Source: Hirundichthys speculiger (taxonomy: Eukaryota; Chordata; Actinopteri; Beloniformes; Exocoetidae). From it: 64,000 nt of DNA. Positions 32,901-43,028 of the stretch are shown here, in pieces (positions within the stretch are counted from its first letter, which is position 1; the number at the start of each line of letters is the position of its first letter). The stretch is taken from assembly GCA_018398805.1 (NCBI GenBank), contig JAGFBZ010000565.1, forward strand, positions 62,001 to 126,000, given 5' to 3'. A model generated the notes under the pieces. The model ran no database searches. It saw only the letters and a list, made by a program, of their open reading frames with translations, and had not been told where the DNA came from. Both the position numbers and the translations under genes were made by a program.

Positions 32901-34379
32901 TTCACCCGACAGGGGCCACGCTGGCTACAGCACTCCCTGTCCAAATAGTTTACCTTAGGTGGCGCCGCACCCGCCTCGCTGTACCGCCTCACCAGGCCAG
33001 CTGCCATGGTGTCAAGCGCTTGTCCCTCACCGGCTGTCAGGACTGAGACGAGCACTTGGCCGTACTCGTTCCCGACGTTGGTGCACCAGGCAGCTGTACC
33101 TGCGGCGGCACCAGCGAGCTTCTTCGTGACCTATTCAGAAAAGATAAGGAGTTAAAAACTGTCTCTTATGTTTGCACTCAAAACTCTGCATATAAAGAGG
33201 GCTGTGGTACCTTCTTGGTGAAGTCCATTTTCAGGACCGAGCCAGAGATGGAGGTGATCTTCGCCTTCACCTCGTGCAGCCGGCTGAGAACATCCCGAGC
33301 GTACACTGCCAGCAGCCACTTGGGCTTGGGGAGGGCAGGTAGGCAGGGAGGCTCAGCGAAGACGGGGGGGCGGACGACAGCGGACCGAGCGAAGGGCTCA
33401 CAAGCTGACAGGTACAGCAGGATGTGCTCCATCCACGCCTTGCTGTGCTGTTCCTGCAGCTTCTTGAACAGCTGGGTGGCGCTGTTGCCCATTGTCCTCT
33501 CCCTCATCATCCGCAGCATGCGGACATCATCTTCCTCACGATTTGTGAAGGAGACAAATTCTTTGCCAGCAGGGATTTAACAGTGGCGGGCTTCCATGGA
33601 CCACTTTGGACTCCTGCTGGAGGTGCAGAGGAAGAGGAGGCTGCAGATGGAGGTGCAGAAGAAGAGGAGGCTGCAGATGGAGGTGCAGAAGAAGTGGAGG
33701 CTGCAGATGGAGGTGCAGAGGAAGTGGAGGCTGCAGATGGAGGTGCAGAGGAAGTGGAGGCTGCAGTGCGTCTCTTTAAGACATATGCCTTGAAAATGGC
33801 CATGTCGGTGTTGGGCCGGGCATCAGCAGTCTCCAGGAATTTGATGAGGGCCAGGGCCTTCTGGCTCTGGTCCTCATGGACTTCCTTCATGGAGCGACCC
33901 TTGAAATCACCAAACTCCACCATCAAATGGCCCTGGTCGCCAGTGTCCCTCGCTCTTTTCTGCATGTCCTGCTTGCGGCCGAACACCTTCAGGTCCACCA
34001 CCATCTCTCCAATCTGAGAGGCGTACTTCCGGAAGAGCTGTTTGTTTTCCGACAGAGGGTTAGCCTGCACTGTCTCCTTGGAAATGCTGTGTAGCAGGTA
34101 CAGAGCATAACCCAAGGCTGTTTTCCAGGAGCCACCTGAACCTCTGGCCCTAGAACATCCCAAACTGCAGCTGGCAGTGGGCGAGGACCAGGAACCGGTC
34201 TGCTGGGTCTCCACCGTGGCCCCTGACGAAAGTACTGGCCTCTGCCAGCACCTCCTCTTTGGGTTTGGCCCTCCCAGACCTGGTGTTGGTGAGCACCTTC
34301 ACCTCCTCTGTGGGTGCCATGAGCAGCCTGGTTGAACCAGCTGACTGGCGGCGAAATACGGGGTATGCATACATAATCT
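29922..34379 (-). pseudogene. Transposase-like fish multicopy gene, copy A (zinc-knuckle C-terminus)
   Basis: Minus-strand exons: 34379 to about 33515 (acceptor TTCCATTCAG; EVKVLTNTRSGRAKPKEEVL, GYALYLLHSISKE, then five Ser/Ala/Pro decapeptide repeats); 33519-33211 (ERTMGNSATQLFKKLQEQHS, WLLAVYARDVLSRL, MDFTKK, donor GTACCA); 33130-32340 (TKKLAGAAAGTAAWCTNVGN, YLDREC, RLDIWHFMRQFA, ELHCRRRTRGAEE, YRCARGSTSLESFHLHL); 32185-31975 (AYLLEGLIRWNDD); 31513-31230 (acidic, then P13); 31130-30622 (LQVGQIVRLWAALPEVDKQR, HIRELVLNTPRV); and 30511-29922 (Pro-rich, then CAKCGQPKTKEFGHSRHGG and a TAA at 29922). The spaced MD-TKK, YLD and LDIWH acidic motifs suggest an RNase-H-like nuclease core; that is inference. 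Lesions: TAG at 34150-34152, frameshifts near 34110, 33530 and 30090, and an apparent loss of the zinc-binding block seen in copy B. I know the family from many fish genomes as uncharacterised. Confidence 0.65.
33609..33770. repeat. 30-bp tandem repeat inside copy A
   Basis: Five near-identical units of the type GATGGAGGTGCAGAGGAAGT + GGAGGCTGCA, encoding repeated SAASTSSAPP on the minus strand. Confidence 0.92.
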
Positions 34380-34762
34380 GAATGGAAAAAGAAAAGACTA
34401 TTAGCTCTTGTTACCTGAATGATACCTGTATATGGATCAAAGACAGGCACAACATTTTACTGTCCCCACTTGATAAATCATATTAAATTATAATATGTGA
34501 ATACACTATAACACCAGTCAGGACAAAACTGTGTATCATTTGGTAATTTTTGCAAATAAACAAGATTATTAGCAATTAATTGTGATTAAGTGAACATATT
34601 TTCTTAATCTGAGTTTATTCATATACAGCCAAGATCAAGGCACAGCACAAAGACCTGCTCCACACTGACGGATGTTTCACGGGTGATGAGGCTCCAGAGT
34701 TCATCATTCAGAAAAACAGAGATGAAATCAAGTGGCACAAAATGTGTCAGATCGTCTCCACA

Positions 34763-35378
34763 TGTCACAGTCTGCCCTGCCAGCTCATACTGTGGTGGGT
34801 GAGTCCTCCCCTCTCTGCCACATCTCCTCATCAGCTCCAACTTTCCACACCTGCTTTGCCTCAGCTGCAGCTCATCTCCGCTCGTCAGCCAGCCAGCATT
34901 TAAGCTGCACTGTTACTTCAGTCAGTGCCAGATTGTCTGTGTTCACATGCAAGACCTTCCAGCATTTTTCCTGCCTGACCACCCGTTGCCGACCCAGCCT
35001 GCTTCTGACCCGTCCCTGTTTGGATTACCCCTCTGTACCGACCTGCCTGCTTCTGACCTGTCCCTGCTTGGATTATCCCCGTGTACCGACTTGCCTGCTT
35101 CTGACCCGTCCCTGCTTGGATTACCCCCGTGTACCGACCTGCCTGCTTCGCTCTTGGTGTTCCACCTGCTGTTCCCCGGCAACCTGACCAGCCTTCAGTC
35201 CTGACCAGCCTCGTTCGTCTGCTTCCCTGGTGTCTGCCTGGCCGTCGCTGGTTCCGACCTGTCTGACAGTACCCCTCATCTGGTATCCACCTGCTGACTG
35301 TTGTTTAATAAAGGTCATTACCGACTTCTAAAACTGTGTTGGTTGTGCTGCTATTGGGTCCTTTCCACACCCGTTACA
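34763..35378 (+). repeat. Gypsy 5' LTR
   Basis: 616 bp. Contains TATA-like CATTTAAGC (about 34896), a poly(A) signal AATAAA (about 35308) and three tandem 48-bp units (34997-35140) built on GCCTGCTTCTGACCCGTCCC. A possible primer binding site with TGG lies about 8 bp after the LTR (TGGCCAGTT near 35387), less canonical than usual. Confidence 0.95.
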
Positions 35379-35395
35379 GTACAATCTGGCCAGTT

Positions 35396-36364
35396 ATGGA
35401 CCCAGCACACAACCCCACTCCGCTTAGCCGCCTGGAGGCTATTGAAGGCATCGTGCAGCGGCATGGGGCTATGCTGTCTGCGTCTGTTGCTGAAACCAGA
35501 CAAGCCACAGAGAAGACTGGTCAAATGCTGGCAGCATTAATGGGACAGATGCAAGCGCTAGCAGCCCACGTCTCCAAGCCTCCAGACTCTGCTTCCTCAC
35601 CTGGATCTTCAGCTTCCGCTCCTGGACAGCAACCTGCCTCCTCCCTGCCTAGAGATGTTCCAGAGCCCAGGGTGGGAACCCCGGAACGTTACGATGGTGA
35701 CCGAGAGACTTGTGGCCCCTTCCTCACCAATTGTTCTCTTCTGTTCGCCCTGCAACCTCGCACCTTCTCCACAGAACCAGCTAAGGTTGCATTTGTTATC
35801 AATCACCTGACGGGCAGAGCTCGACTATGGGGAACAGCTGAGTGGGAGAGACAATCTCCAGCCTGTGCATCTTTCAACCTGTTTGCTGCCGAGCTTCGCA
35901 AGGTTTTTGGATTTGAGAATTGTGGCTCAGAGTCGACAAGGGGGCTGATTGGACTAAAGCAAGACAAGCGAACAGTAGCGGATTACTCCATTGACTTCCG
36001 CACCAGGGCCAGCCGAAGTGATTGGAACAGTTCAGCCCTCTGTGATGCTTTCCTCCATGGTTTGGCTGACTACATTAAGGATGAACTGGTTGCTCATGAT
36101 ATCCCCACTACCTTGGATGGGATCATTGATTTAGCCATCCGCATAGACCTACGCATCCAGGCCCGTCGCCAAGAGAGGCGCCAGAGGGGGCCCCGATGCT
36201 CTCTCCTACCTCGCTCCCGTGGGGATCCTGCAGCAGCACAATCCTCCCCACTGCATCAAGAGATTGAGAACTCTGAACCTATGCAGTTAGGCCCGCACCT
36301 CCCTCACAGCAGAAGAGAGGGGGAGCGTCGCCGCAAGTCAAATCTCTGTCTCTATTGTGGGTAG
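35396..36364 (+). CDS. gag: Gypsy Gag-like polyprotein, truncated in the zinc knuckle
   Basis: Starts at ATG 35396 ([18 protein letters not shown]), 17 nt after the LTR. It shows a coiled-coil-prone N-terminus, a Ser/Pro linker, then the retrotransposon Gag domain ([51 protein letters not shown]). At the C-terminus the CCHC knuckle begins (CLYCG) but the frame meets TAG at 36362-36364. The remaining knuckle residues (GHYISGC) follow in another frame at 36367, consistent with a single-base loss. Gag forms the particle that packages element RNA; without a knuckle this copy is probably impaired. Confidence 0.9.
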   Translation: MDPAHNPTPLSRLEAIEGIVQRHGAMLSASVAETRQATEKTGQMLAALMGQMQALAAHVSKPPDSASSPGSSASAPGQQPASSLPRDVPEPRVGTPERYDGDRETCGPFLTNCSLLFALQPRTFSTEPAKVAFVINHLTGRARLWGTAEWERQSPACASFNLFAAELRKVFGFENCGSESTRGLIGLKQDKRTVADYSIDFRTRASRSDWNSSALCDAFLHGLADYIKDELVAHDIPTTLDGIIDLAIRIDLRIQARRQERRQRGPRCSLLPRSRGDPAAAQSSPLHQEIENSEPMQLGPHLPHSRREGERRRKSNLCLYCG

Positions 36365-39300
36365 CGGGACATTACATCTCTGGCTGTCCAGCAAAAGCCA
36401 GAGCTCACCAGTAGCTGGGGGGGCCCTGGTGAGCTCAACTGCCCTTTCATCTCCCCAAGACCAGAAACCCCTGCTCCAAGGTCATCTCCTCCTTCCAGAT
36501 GGGCCCCACACCTTGGCAATTTTCATCGACTCTGGAGCTGATGCCTGCATCATCAGTGAGGAGGTGGTCGTCCAGTTGGGGCTCGAGCGGGTTCCTCTGC
36601 CCAATCCTGTACCTGCTAAAGCCTTAGATGGACACATTTTGGGCACAGTAACACATCAGACCTCCCCTGTTCACCTACTACTTTCTGGTAATCATCACGA
36701 GACGATCCAGTTCCATATTTTACGCTCTTCCTGCCTGCCTCTCATCCTGGGATATCCATGGCTCCGTCTTCACAACCCTCACATCAACTGGGTCACTGCA
36801 GCGGTTCTGGAATGGAGCCCCTCCTGCCATCTGAGGTGTCTGCAGCATGCGTCAGCTCCACTTCACCCCTCCAGCTCTGGCTCCAGCTCTTCACCTGACC
36901 TTTCCAAGGTGCCACCTGAATATCATGATTTTCATCAAGTCTTCAACAAAGTCAGAGCCACGTCCCTGCCTCCGCACCGCCCTTACGACTGTGCCATAGA
37001 TCTCCTGCCTGGTACCTCACCTCCCAAAGGGCGCCTGTACTCTCTCTCTGAGCCAGAACGAAAAGCGATGGAGACGTACATAAATGATTCCCTGGCTGCA
37101 GGCATTATTCGTCCTTCTTCATCTCCAGCGGGAGCAGGTTTTTTCTTCGTGGAGAAGAAGGACAAAACTCTGAGACCCTGTATCGACTACAGAGGACTGA
37201 ACGAAATCACCATTAAGAACCGTTACCCATTGCCACTAATCTCCACAGCCTTCGAACTGCTCCAGGGGGCCACTATCTTCTCCAAACTCGACCTGCGCAA
37301 CGCCTACCACCTCCTTCGCATCAGAGAAGGAGATGAGTGGAAGACGGCATTTAACACCCCAACTGGACACTACGAGTATCTTGTAATGCCGTTTGGCCTT
37401 ACCAATGCCCCTGCCATCTTCCAGGCCTTGATAAACGACGTGCTGAGAGACATGCTAAATCATTATGTCTTTGTCTACCTCGATGACATTCTCATCTTCT
37501 CCCGGTCCAAGGAGCAACACATTCATCATGTCCAGTCCGTCCTTCAGCGCCTCCTAGAGAACTCCCTGTATGTGAAAGCTGAGAAATGTGAGTTCCACGT
37601 CTCTACCGTGTCTTTCCTGGGGTACATTGTGGAACAAGGCAAGCTCCAGATGGACCCAGCCAAGGTCTCTGCTGTCACTTCCTGGCCAGTTCCAGAGAAC
37701 CGCAAACAGCTGCAGCGTTTCCTGGGGTTTGCAAACTTTTACCGTCGTTTCATCCGCAACTACAGCTCTGTGGCAGCCCCACTCACCGCCCTGACCTCCT
37801 CTAAAGTTCCCTTCAAGTGGTCACCTCCAGCCGCTGCAGCCTTCGAGGCCCTCAAAGATTGTTTCACCTCGTCGCCCATTCTCCTGATGCCTGACCCTGC
37901 ACGACAGTTTGTGGTTGAGGTGGACGCCTCTGATGTCGGGGTGGGGGCTGTCCTGTCCCAGCGCTCTGGTGCTGACCACAAACTCCATCCCTGCGCCTTC
38001 TTCTCTCGTCGTCTGTCTCCCACTGAGAGAAATTATGATATCGGAAACAGGGAACTCTTGGCAGTCAAGATGGCACTGGAGGAATGGCGCCATTGGTTGG
38101 AGGGCACCAAAGAGCCCTTTCTTGTATGGACTGATCACAAGAATTTGGAATATATACGTACCACTAAAAGACTCAACTCTCGTCAGGCCCGCTGGTCCCT
38201 GTTTTTTGCCCGGTTCAACTTCACCCTCTCGTATCGCCCTGGGTCCCGCAATGTTAAGCCCGATGCTCTTTCCCGCCAGTTCCAGAAGACAGAGGAGTCA
38301 GCTGATAAGCCTGAATCCATCCTCCCCACATCCTGCCTTATTGCCACATTGACCTGGGACATCGAAGAACGGGTAAGAGCTGCAGCAGAAGGGCAGCCAG
38401 GTCCCAGCTCCTGCCCATCTAACTGCCTATTTGTTCCCCCAGACCTGAGGTCTGATGTGCTCTTATGGGCCCACTCCTCCAAGCTCTCCTGTCACCCTGG
38501 TGTGCTTCGGACACGGCATGCTGTCCTCCAACGATTCTGGTGGCCCACCATGCAGGAGGATATTGAGGACTTCGTCAAGGCCTGCCCAATTTGTAATCAG
38601 CACAAATCCTCTCGCCGGCCTCCTGCTGGGCTGCTTCAACCTCTTCCTGTCCCACATCGCCCTTGGTCCCACATATCATTGGACTTTGTCTCTGGTCTTC
38701 CCTCCTCGGATGGCCACACTGTCATCCTGACCGTGGTGGACCGCTTCAGTAAGATGGTCCACTTCGTGCCCCTCACTAAGCTCCCCACAGCTAAAGAGAC
38801 GGCACAGTTGGTCTTGTTCCATGTCTTCCGCTCACACGGCCTTCCTGTCGACGTGGTGTCAGACCGTGGTCCCCAGTTCTCATCTGTGTTTTGGAGGGAG
38901 TTCTGCAGTCTACTGGGGGCCACCGCCAGTCTGTCCTCTGGATTCCACCCTCAGAGCAATGGACAGACTGAGCGCATGAACCAGGAACTGGAGACGGCCC
39001 TATGGTGCATGGCCTCCCGGAACCCCTCGTCCTGGTCATCCCAACTACTGTGGGTGGAATATGCTCACAACTCCCTTGTCTGCTCTGCTACTGGCCTCTC
39101 CCCATTTCAATGTGCTTATGGCTATCAACCACCACTGTTCCCAGCCCTGGAAAAGGAAAGTTCCTGCCCATCTGTTCAGGCCTTCATCCGTCGCTGCCGC
39201 AGAACATGGCTCCAAGCTCGCTCCACTCTTCTGCGCTCTGTGGGTCGCTTTACTGCCACCGCCAACCGCCGTCGTACACCTGCACCCGCTTACCAGGCTG

Positions 39301-39422
39301 GACAGCGAGTCTGGCTTTCCACCAAGGACTTACCTTTAGAGTGGAATCCAGGAAAACTGGCACCCAGGTTCATTGGGCCTTTCACGATCCAAAAGTCATT
39401 AATCCAGTGGCGATCCGGCTGA
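36357..39422 (+). CDS. pol: Gypsy Pol: protease, RT, RNase H, integrase
   Basis: The 1021-codon frame has an aspartic protease DSGA at 36528-36539 (residues 58-61), reverse transcriptase with YLDD at 37476-37487 (about residue 374) and RNase [16 protein letters not shown] (about residue 520). The integrase follows, with a HHCC finger (CHPG...CPICNQH, about 38490-38602) and DDE core ([27 protein letters not shown]). Its frame differs from Gag. Before the chromodomain a one-base deletion in the A-run 39391-39394 ends the frame at 39422 with off-frame residues. The 5' start is uncertain: ATG 36357 is simply the first Met, and translation may normally depend on frameshifting from gag. Confidence 0.9.
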   Translation: MGSGTLHLWLSSKSQSSPVAGGALVSSTALSSPQDQKPLLQGHLLLPDGPHTLAIFIDSGADACIISEEVVVQLGLERVPLPNPVPAKALDGHILGTVTHQTSPVHLLLSGNHHETIQFHILRSSCLPLILGYPWLRLHNPHINWVTAAVLEWSPSCHLRCLQHASAPLHPSSSGSSSSPDLSKVPPEYHDFHQVFNKVRATSLPPHRPYDCAIDLLPGTSPPKGRLYSLSEPERKAMETYINDSLAAGIIRPSSSPAGAGFFFVEKKDKTLRPCIDYRGLNEITIKNRYPLPLISTAFELLQGATIFSKLDLRNAYHLLRIREGDEWKTAFNTPTGHYEYLVMPFGLTNAPAIFQALINDVLRDMLNHYVFVYLDDILIFSRSKEQHIHHVQSVLQRLLENSLYVKAEKCEFHVSTVSFLGYIVEQGKLQMDPAKVSAVTSWPVPENRKQLQRFLGFANFYRRFIRNYSSVAAPLTALTSSKVPFKWSPPAAAAFEALKDCFTSSPILLMPDPARQFVVEVDASDVGVGAVLSQRSGADHKLHPCAFFSRRLSPTERNYDIGNRELLAVKMALEEWRHWLEGTKEPFLVWTDHKNLEYIRTTKRLNSRQARWSLFFARFNFTLSYRPGSRNVKPDALSRQFQKTEESADKPESILPTSCLIATLTWDIEERVRAAAEGQPGPSSCPSNCLFVPPDLRSDVLLWAHSSKLSCHPGVLRTRHAVLQRFWWPTMQEDIEDFVKACPICNQHKSSRRPPAGLLQPLPVPHRPWSHISLDFVSGLPSSDGHTVILTVVDRFSKMVHFVPLTKLPTAKETAQLVLFHVFRSHGLPVDVVSDRGPQFSSVFWREFCSLLGATASLSSGFHPQSNGQTERMNQELETALWCMASRNPSSWSSQLLWVEYAHNSLVCSATGLSPFQCAYGYQPPLFPALEKESSCPSVQAFIRRCRRTWLQARSTLLRSVGRFTATANRRRTPAPAYQAGQRVWLSTKDLPLEWNPGKLAPRFIGPFTIQKSLIQWRSG

Positions 39423-39871
39423 AACTCCCACGGTCCATGAAAGTGCATCCCACCTTCCACGTATCCAGGGTCAAGCCTACCCACGACAGCCCTTTGGTTC
39501 CTCCGGTACCACCGCCTCCCCCTCTGCGACTTGTCGAGGGTGGGCCGGTGTATACGGTGCGGCGCCTGATTCGCTCTCGTCGCCGAGGTAGGGGTCTACA
39601 ATACCTTGTGGACTGGGAAGGGTATGGTCCAGAGGAACGGTCCTGGGTTCCAGCTCGCCATATTGTGGACTCCACCCTCGTGACTGACTTTCATCGTGAT
39701 CACCCTGATCAACCTGCTCCTGTTTCAGCCAGTCCGGGGACTCGCACCTTGTCCCCGTCTGCTCAGGACACTGGAGTCCGTTCCTTGCCTGGTGCTGCCG
39801 GTCCCTGCCTCCAGACCCCCTCCACCCGCCCGGCTGGGGTGGTGGGCTTTTCTGGCTCCCAGGAATTTTAG
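39395..39871 (+). pseudogene. Gypsy Pol C-terminus with chromodomain, out of frame
   Basis: In the +2 frame after the deletion: [28 protein letters not shown], then the chromodomain [36 protein letters not shown]. Chromodomains at this place can guide integration to particular chromatin. A Pro-rich tail ends at 39871. It is separated from the rest of Pol only by the one-base lesion. Confidence 0.88.
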
Positions 39872-39951
39872 GCCCGCCTCCGCTCCCCCTCCTCCCGCCC
39901 GGTTTTGTTGGCTTTGTGGATGTCAGGAGCCATCCCTTGAGGGGGGGGTTC

Positions 39952-40567
39952 TGTCACAGTCTGCCCTGCCAGCTCATACTGTGGTGGGTGAGTCCTCCCC
40001 TCTCTGCCACATCTCCTCATCAGCTCCAACTTTCCACACCTGCTTTGCCTCAGCTGCAGCTCATCTCCGCTCGTCAGCCAGCCAGCATTTAAGCTGCACT
40101 GTTACTTCAGTCAGTGCCAGATTGTCTGTGTTCACATGCAAGACCTTCCAGCATTTTTCCTGCCTGACCACCCGTTGCCGACCCAGCCTGCTTCTGACCC
40201 GTCCCTGTTTGGATTACCCCTCTGTACCGACCTGCCTGCTTCTGACCTGTCCCTGCTTGGATTATCCCCGTGTACCGACTTGCCTGCTTCTGACCCGTCC
40301 CTGCTTGGATTACCCCCGTGTACCGACCTGCCTGCTTCGCTCTTGGTGTTCCACCTGCTGTTCCCCGGCAACCTGACCAGCCTTCAGTCCTGACCAGCCT
40401 CGTTCGTCTGCTTCCCTGGTGTCTGCCTGGCCGTCGCTGGTTCCGACCTGTCTGACAGTACCCCTCATCTGGTATCCACCTGCTGACTGTTGTTTAATAA
40501 AGGTCATTACCGACTTCTAAAACTGTGTTGGTTGTGCTGCTATTGGGTCCTTTCCACACCCGTTACA
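39952..40567 (+). repeat. Gypsy 3' LTR
   Basis: 616 bp, reading the same as the 5' LTR, offset 5189 bp, with the same three 48-bp units (40186-40329). Followed by target duplication CCACA. Confidence 0.95.
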
Positions 40568-41298
40568 CCACAATAACCAACAGGCTCATCAAAATTTGGG
40601 ATCCACTTTAGATATTCTTCCTCTCCTCTCAAGAATTCCCAGCCATCATCATTATAACCATTGCCGCCGTGATTTGTGGAGCGGCGGTGAACGCCATCAC
40701 CGCCATTACCGCCATTACCGGTGTGTTTTCTCCCGCGGTTTCTCCCGCGTCTTCCACAACCGCGGCTGTTTTCATCCCCACTACATTCACCTATGATCGT
40801 GGTGTTATGAGACCCTCTGACATCCCGACCACGTCCTCTGCTTGGTTTTTGAAGCCACACTGACGTGAACCACCTGTTATACTGTGGTGATGTGATGTGA
40901 TGGTTGTGGACAATGGTGCCCGGACCCGTCGTCACTCCTAATGTCAGTTTCATCATTATTGAACAACTCTATGTTTTCCTCCTCGGACTCGGAGTCAACC
41001 AGTAGCTGACGAAGTACTTCATCGATGCTAAACCGACCTCTCGGCATCGTAAGTAAATGAGAAAAATACTATTTCGCTCTGTTCTGCTCTCGCCCCGTTC
41101 AGCACTACCGCCGCTGCGCCGCCCCGTCTCTGCGACGGAGGGTACTTTGCAAACTATTTTTCTCTGATTTAACCTTAGCGATATCTTTTTCTCCTTATTT
41201 ATCCAAGAAAACCTTAAAAAATTACATTTAATAACAGAGTAATACAGGACTTACCAAAGTGCGGACGGACTGTCAGAGTGAGAATGATCGCTGGGACG

Positions 41299-41425
41299 TG
41301 ATTGGTCAAAAGTAAGCCCACAGCGAGGGAACGTGATTGGTCGTTGGTCAAAAGTAAGCCCAAAGTAAGCCCACAGGGAGGAACGTGATTGGTTGTTGTG
41401 GGCTTACTTTGGGCTTACTTTGGGC
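41299..41425. repeat. Perfect 24-bp inverted repeat and CCAAT-box cluster
   Basis: AAGTAAGCCCAAAGTAAGCC + CACA (41352-41375) is exactly complementary to 41397-41420, with a 21-nt loop. ATTGG (inverted CCAAT) occurs three times in ACGTGATTGG (41301, 41336, 41388), 250-350 bp upstream of the PGBD-like ATG on the minus strand. It could be promoter sequence or a piggyBac-type subterminal repeat. Confidence 0.7.
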
Positions 41426-41814
41426 TTACTTTGCTCTAACTTTGGGAGGCTGCAGGCGCAACAGTGAACCATTCATGTGTGGGGATGCTTTTCGGTCAAG
41501 GGAGTGGGATCTCTCACAATCTTGCCTAAAAGCACAGCCATGAATGAAGAGTGGTACCAGAACATCCTCCGAGAGCAAGCGCCAAAGCTGGGGAACAATA
41601 GTCTGTTAAGTGGGGGGGGAAGAAGGAAGAAAGCGGGGGAAGAAGGGGGAAGGAGAAAATGAAGGAAAAAAGGGGAAATTTTGTGGAAAATTATGAAAAA
41701 ATGGAAGGAACTTGGAGCTATGTGTCCCAGTTGGCCATGACAAGTAATTTAATCAGTAATTTAAAAAGTAATTTAAGAAATATGACCAAACATGACACTT
41801 TACTGTAGATTTGC

Positions 41815-41865
41815 ATAGGGCGCTATGGATCCTAAGGTTGCCGGTTCAATTCCAGCAAAGGGACA
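41815..41865 (+). repeat. tRNA-like segment with B box
   Basis: GGCGCTATGGATCCTAAGGT then GCCGGTTCAATTCCAGC has a B box at 41843-41853. The A box is not convincing. Probably a SINE or tRNA relic. Confidence 0.3.
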
Positions 41866-41946
41866 TGTAGTCTCTAACATAAATGAGTGCTATTAAATGT
41901 ACTGAAACAACAGAAATCTTTATATAGTCATGTACAGTCTATAGGT

Positions 41947-42500
41947 CTGTTGTGGAAAGTACAATCAGCTTTGTAGCCATCTGCTGGGGCAACAGCATCA
42001 GAACCACAGACCTGAAGAGAATCAACAAACAGATCAAGAAAGCTGGATCTGTGCTGGGTGTAACTCTGGAGCCGCTGGAGCTGATTGTTCAAAAAAGAAT
42101 GCTGCACAAGATGATGAAGGACTCTTCACACCCTCTCTATGACAGTAATCAAACAACAGAGTGTGTTCAGTGAGAGGCTTCTTCAGGTCCATTGCAAGAC
42201 AGAAAGATACTTTTTATTTATTTTATTTAACCTTTATTTTACCAGGGAAGTCCTTTGAGAACAAGTCTCTTTTTCAAAGGAGCCCTGGCCAAGAAAGACG
42301 CCATACAGAAGTACAGAAGTATCTTGTAAATAAAGTCAGTTATTATTTATTCTCTATTGTAGTTATTGTTTGTTTTATTATTGTTTTTATCTTATTTTAT
42401 TGTTGTCCATTTTCTTTTTTATTGCTATTTCCACTTGCTGCTGTAACAATGCAAATTTCCCCATTGTGGGACAAATAAAGGAATATCTTATCTTATCTCT
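41947..42500 (+). mobile_element. LINE 3' relic (Rex/CR1-like) interrupted by a short repeat
   Basis: Translation reads FVAICWGNSIRTTDLKRINK, GSVLGVTLEPLELIVQKRML and KDSSHPLYD, the C-terminal end of a fish LINE ORF2. The tail is CCCATTGTGGGACAAATAAA with (TATCT)n. Between them (about 42212-42300) lies a separate common fish repeat (TTTAACCTTTATTTTACCAG; AAGGAGCCCTGGCCAAGA). A second LINE tail (TTCCTGCCAGCAGCCATCAG ... ATTAATAAAGTATTT) follows at 42505-42670. Confidence 0.7.
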
Positions 42501-43028
42501 CATCTTAAGATCATTCCTGCCAGCAGCCATCAGCCTCCACAACAAGACATCCTAATTGATTAGTATTGCTGTTATTTATTAATTTTTACAAAAAATTGTT
42601 AAAAAATTGTAAAAGAAAAAAAACCTTACTACAATGTTGAATTTCCCTTCTGGTATTAATAAAGTATTTTTCATTTCCTTTCATTACATTACTACTTGTT
42701 TGGGATTAGTGTTATTATAAATTGTAGAAAAAACTGAAGATACTCACTGAAATGTAGGTAATTTATTATTAAAACACACAAACTCTCAAAATAAACAAGA
42801 AAACACAATGAAACAATTAAGAATATAAAAAAGAGCAACCATTTAAAATAGAATAAATAAATTATAAATACCAAAGTAAAATAAATACAATAAATAAACA
42901 AAAGTACTTTAAAACTTTACTTTAAAATAAAATAAATTACAGACAAATAACCAAAATCCCACACACACAGAACTATGTACATGCATAAAAATGCTCAGCA
43001 GCCACATCTCTGGGAGGGGATAGAGGAG

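Larger units (their letters stand above)
34763..40567 (+). mobile_element. Ty3/Gypsy chromodomain LTR retrotransposon, full length
   Basis: Two 616-bp LTRs (34763-35378 and 39952-40567) read as identical. They start TGTCACAGTC and end CCCGTTACA, and are flanked by the 5-bp duplication CCACA (34758-34762 and 40568-40572). A polypurine tract TTGAGGGGGGGG sits directly before the 3' LTR. Order: gag, protease, reverse transcriptase, RNase H, integrase, chromodomain, i.e. a chromovirus-type Metaviridae element. The identical LTRs indicate recent insertion. The coding frame is broken at two places (gag zinc knuckle, integrase/chromodomain junction). Confidence 0.96.
34648..41047 (-). pseudogene. 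piggyBac-derived (PGBD-like) N-terminal coding region, split by Gypsy insertion
   Basis: From ATG at 41047 the minus strand reads MPRGRFSIDEVLRQLLVDSE then SEEENIELFNND, the acidic N-terminus typical of PGBD4-like transposases. A shifted frame continues with Gly/Arg-rich sequence and WEFLRGEEEYLKWIPNFDEP to 40573. On the other side of the Gypsy element the frame resumes with LTHFVPLDFISVFLNDELWS and LITRETSVSVEQ (34730-34650), the start of the DDE_Tnp_1_7 domain. The catalytic part is not found downstream; instead copy A of the zinc-knuckle family follows on the same strand. A frameshift near 40960, another across the insertion site, and the 5.8-kb insertion make it non-functional. Confidence 0.65.

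Noticed and set aside
32633..33046. Plus-strand 137-codon frame
   Set aside because: Shadow of the conserved minus-strand exon (YLDREC, LDIWHFMR) of copy A.
34732..35204. LTR-internal open frames with repeated CLDYPRVPTCLL
   Set aside because: The same frames recur in the 3' LTR; the repetition is the 48-bp tandem unit, not a protein.
41299..41425. CRISPR-like array
   Set aside because: The repeated unit is short, in both orientations and without regular unique spacers; the window is eukaryotic.
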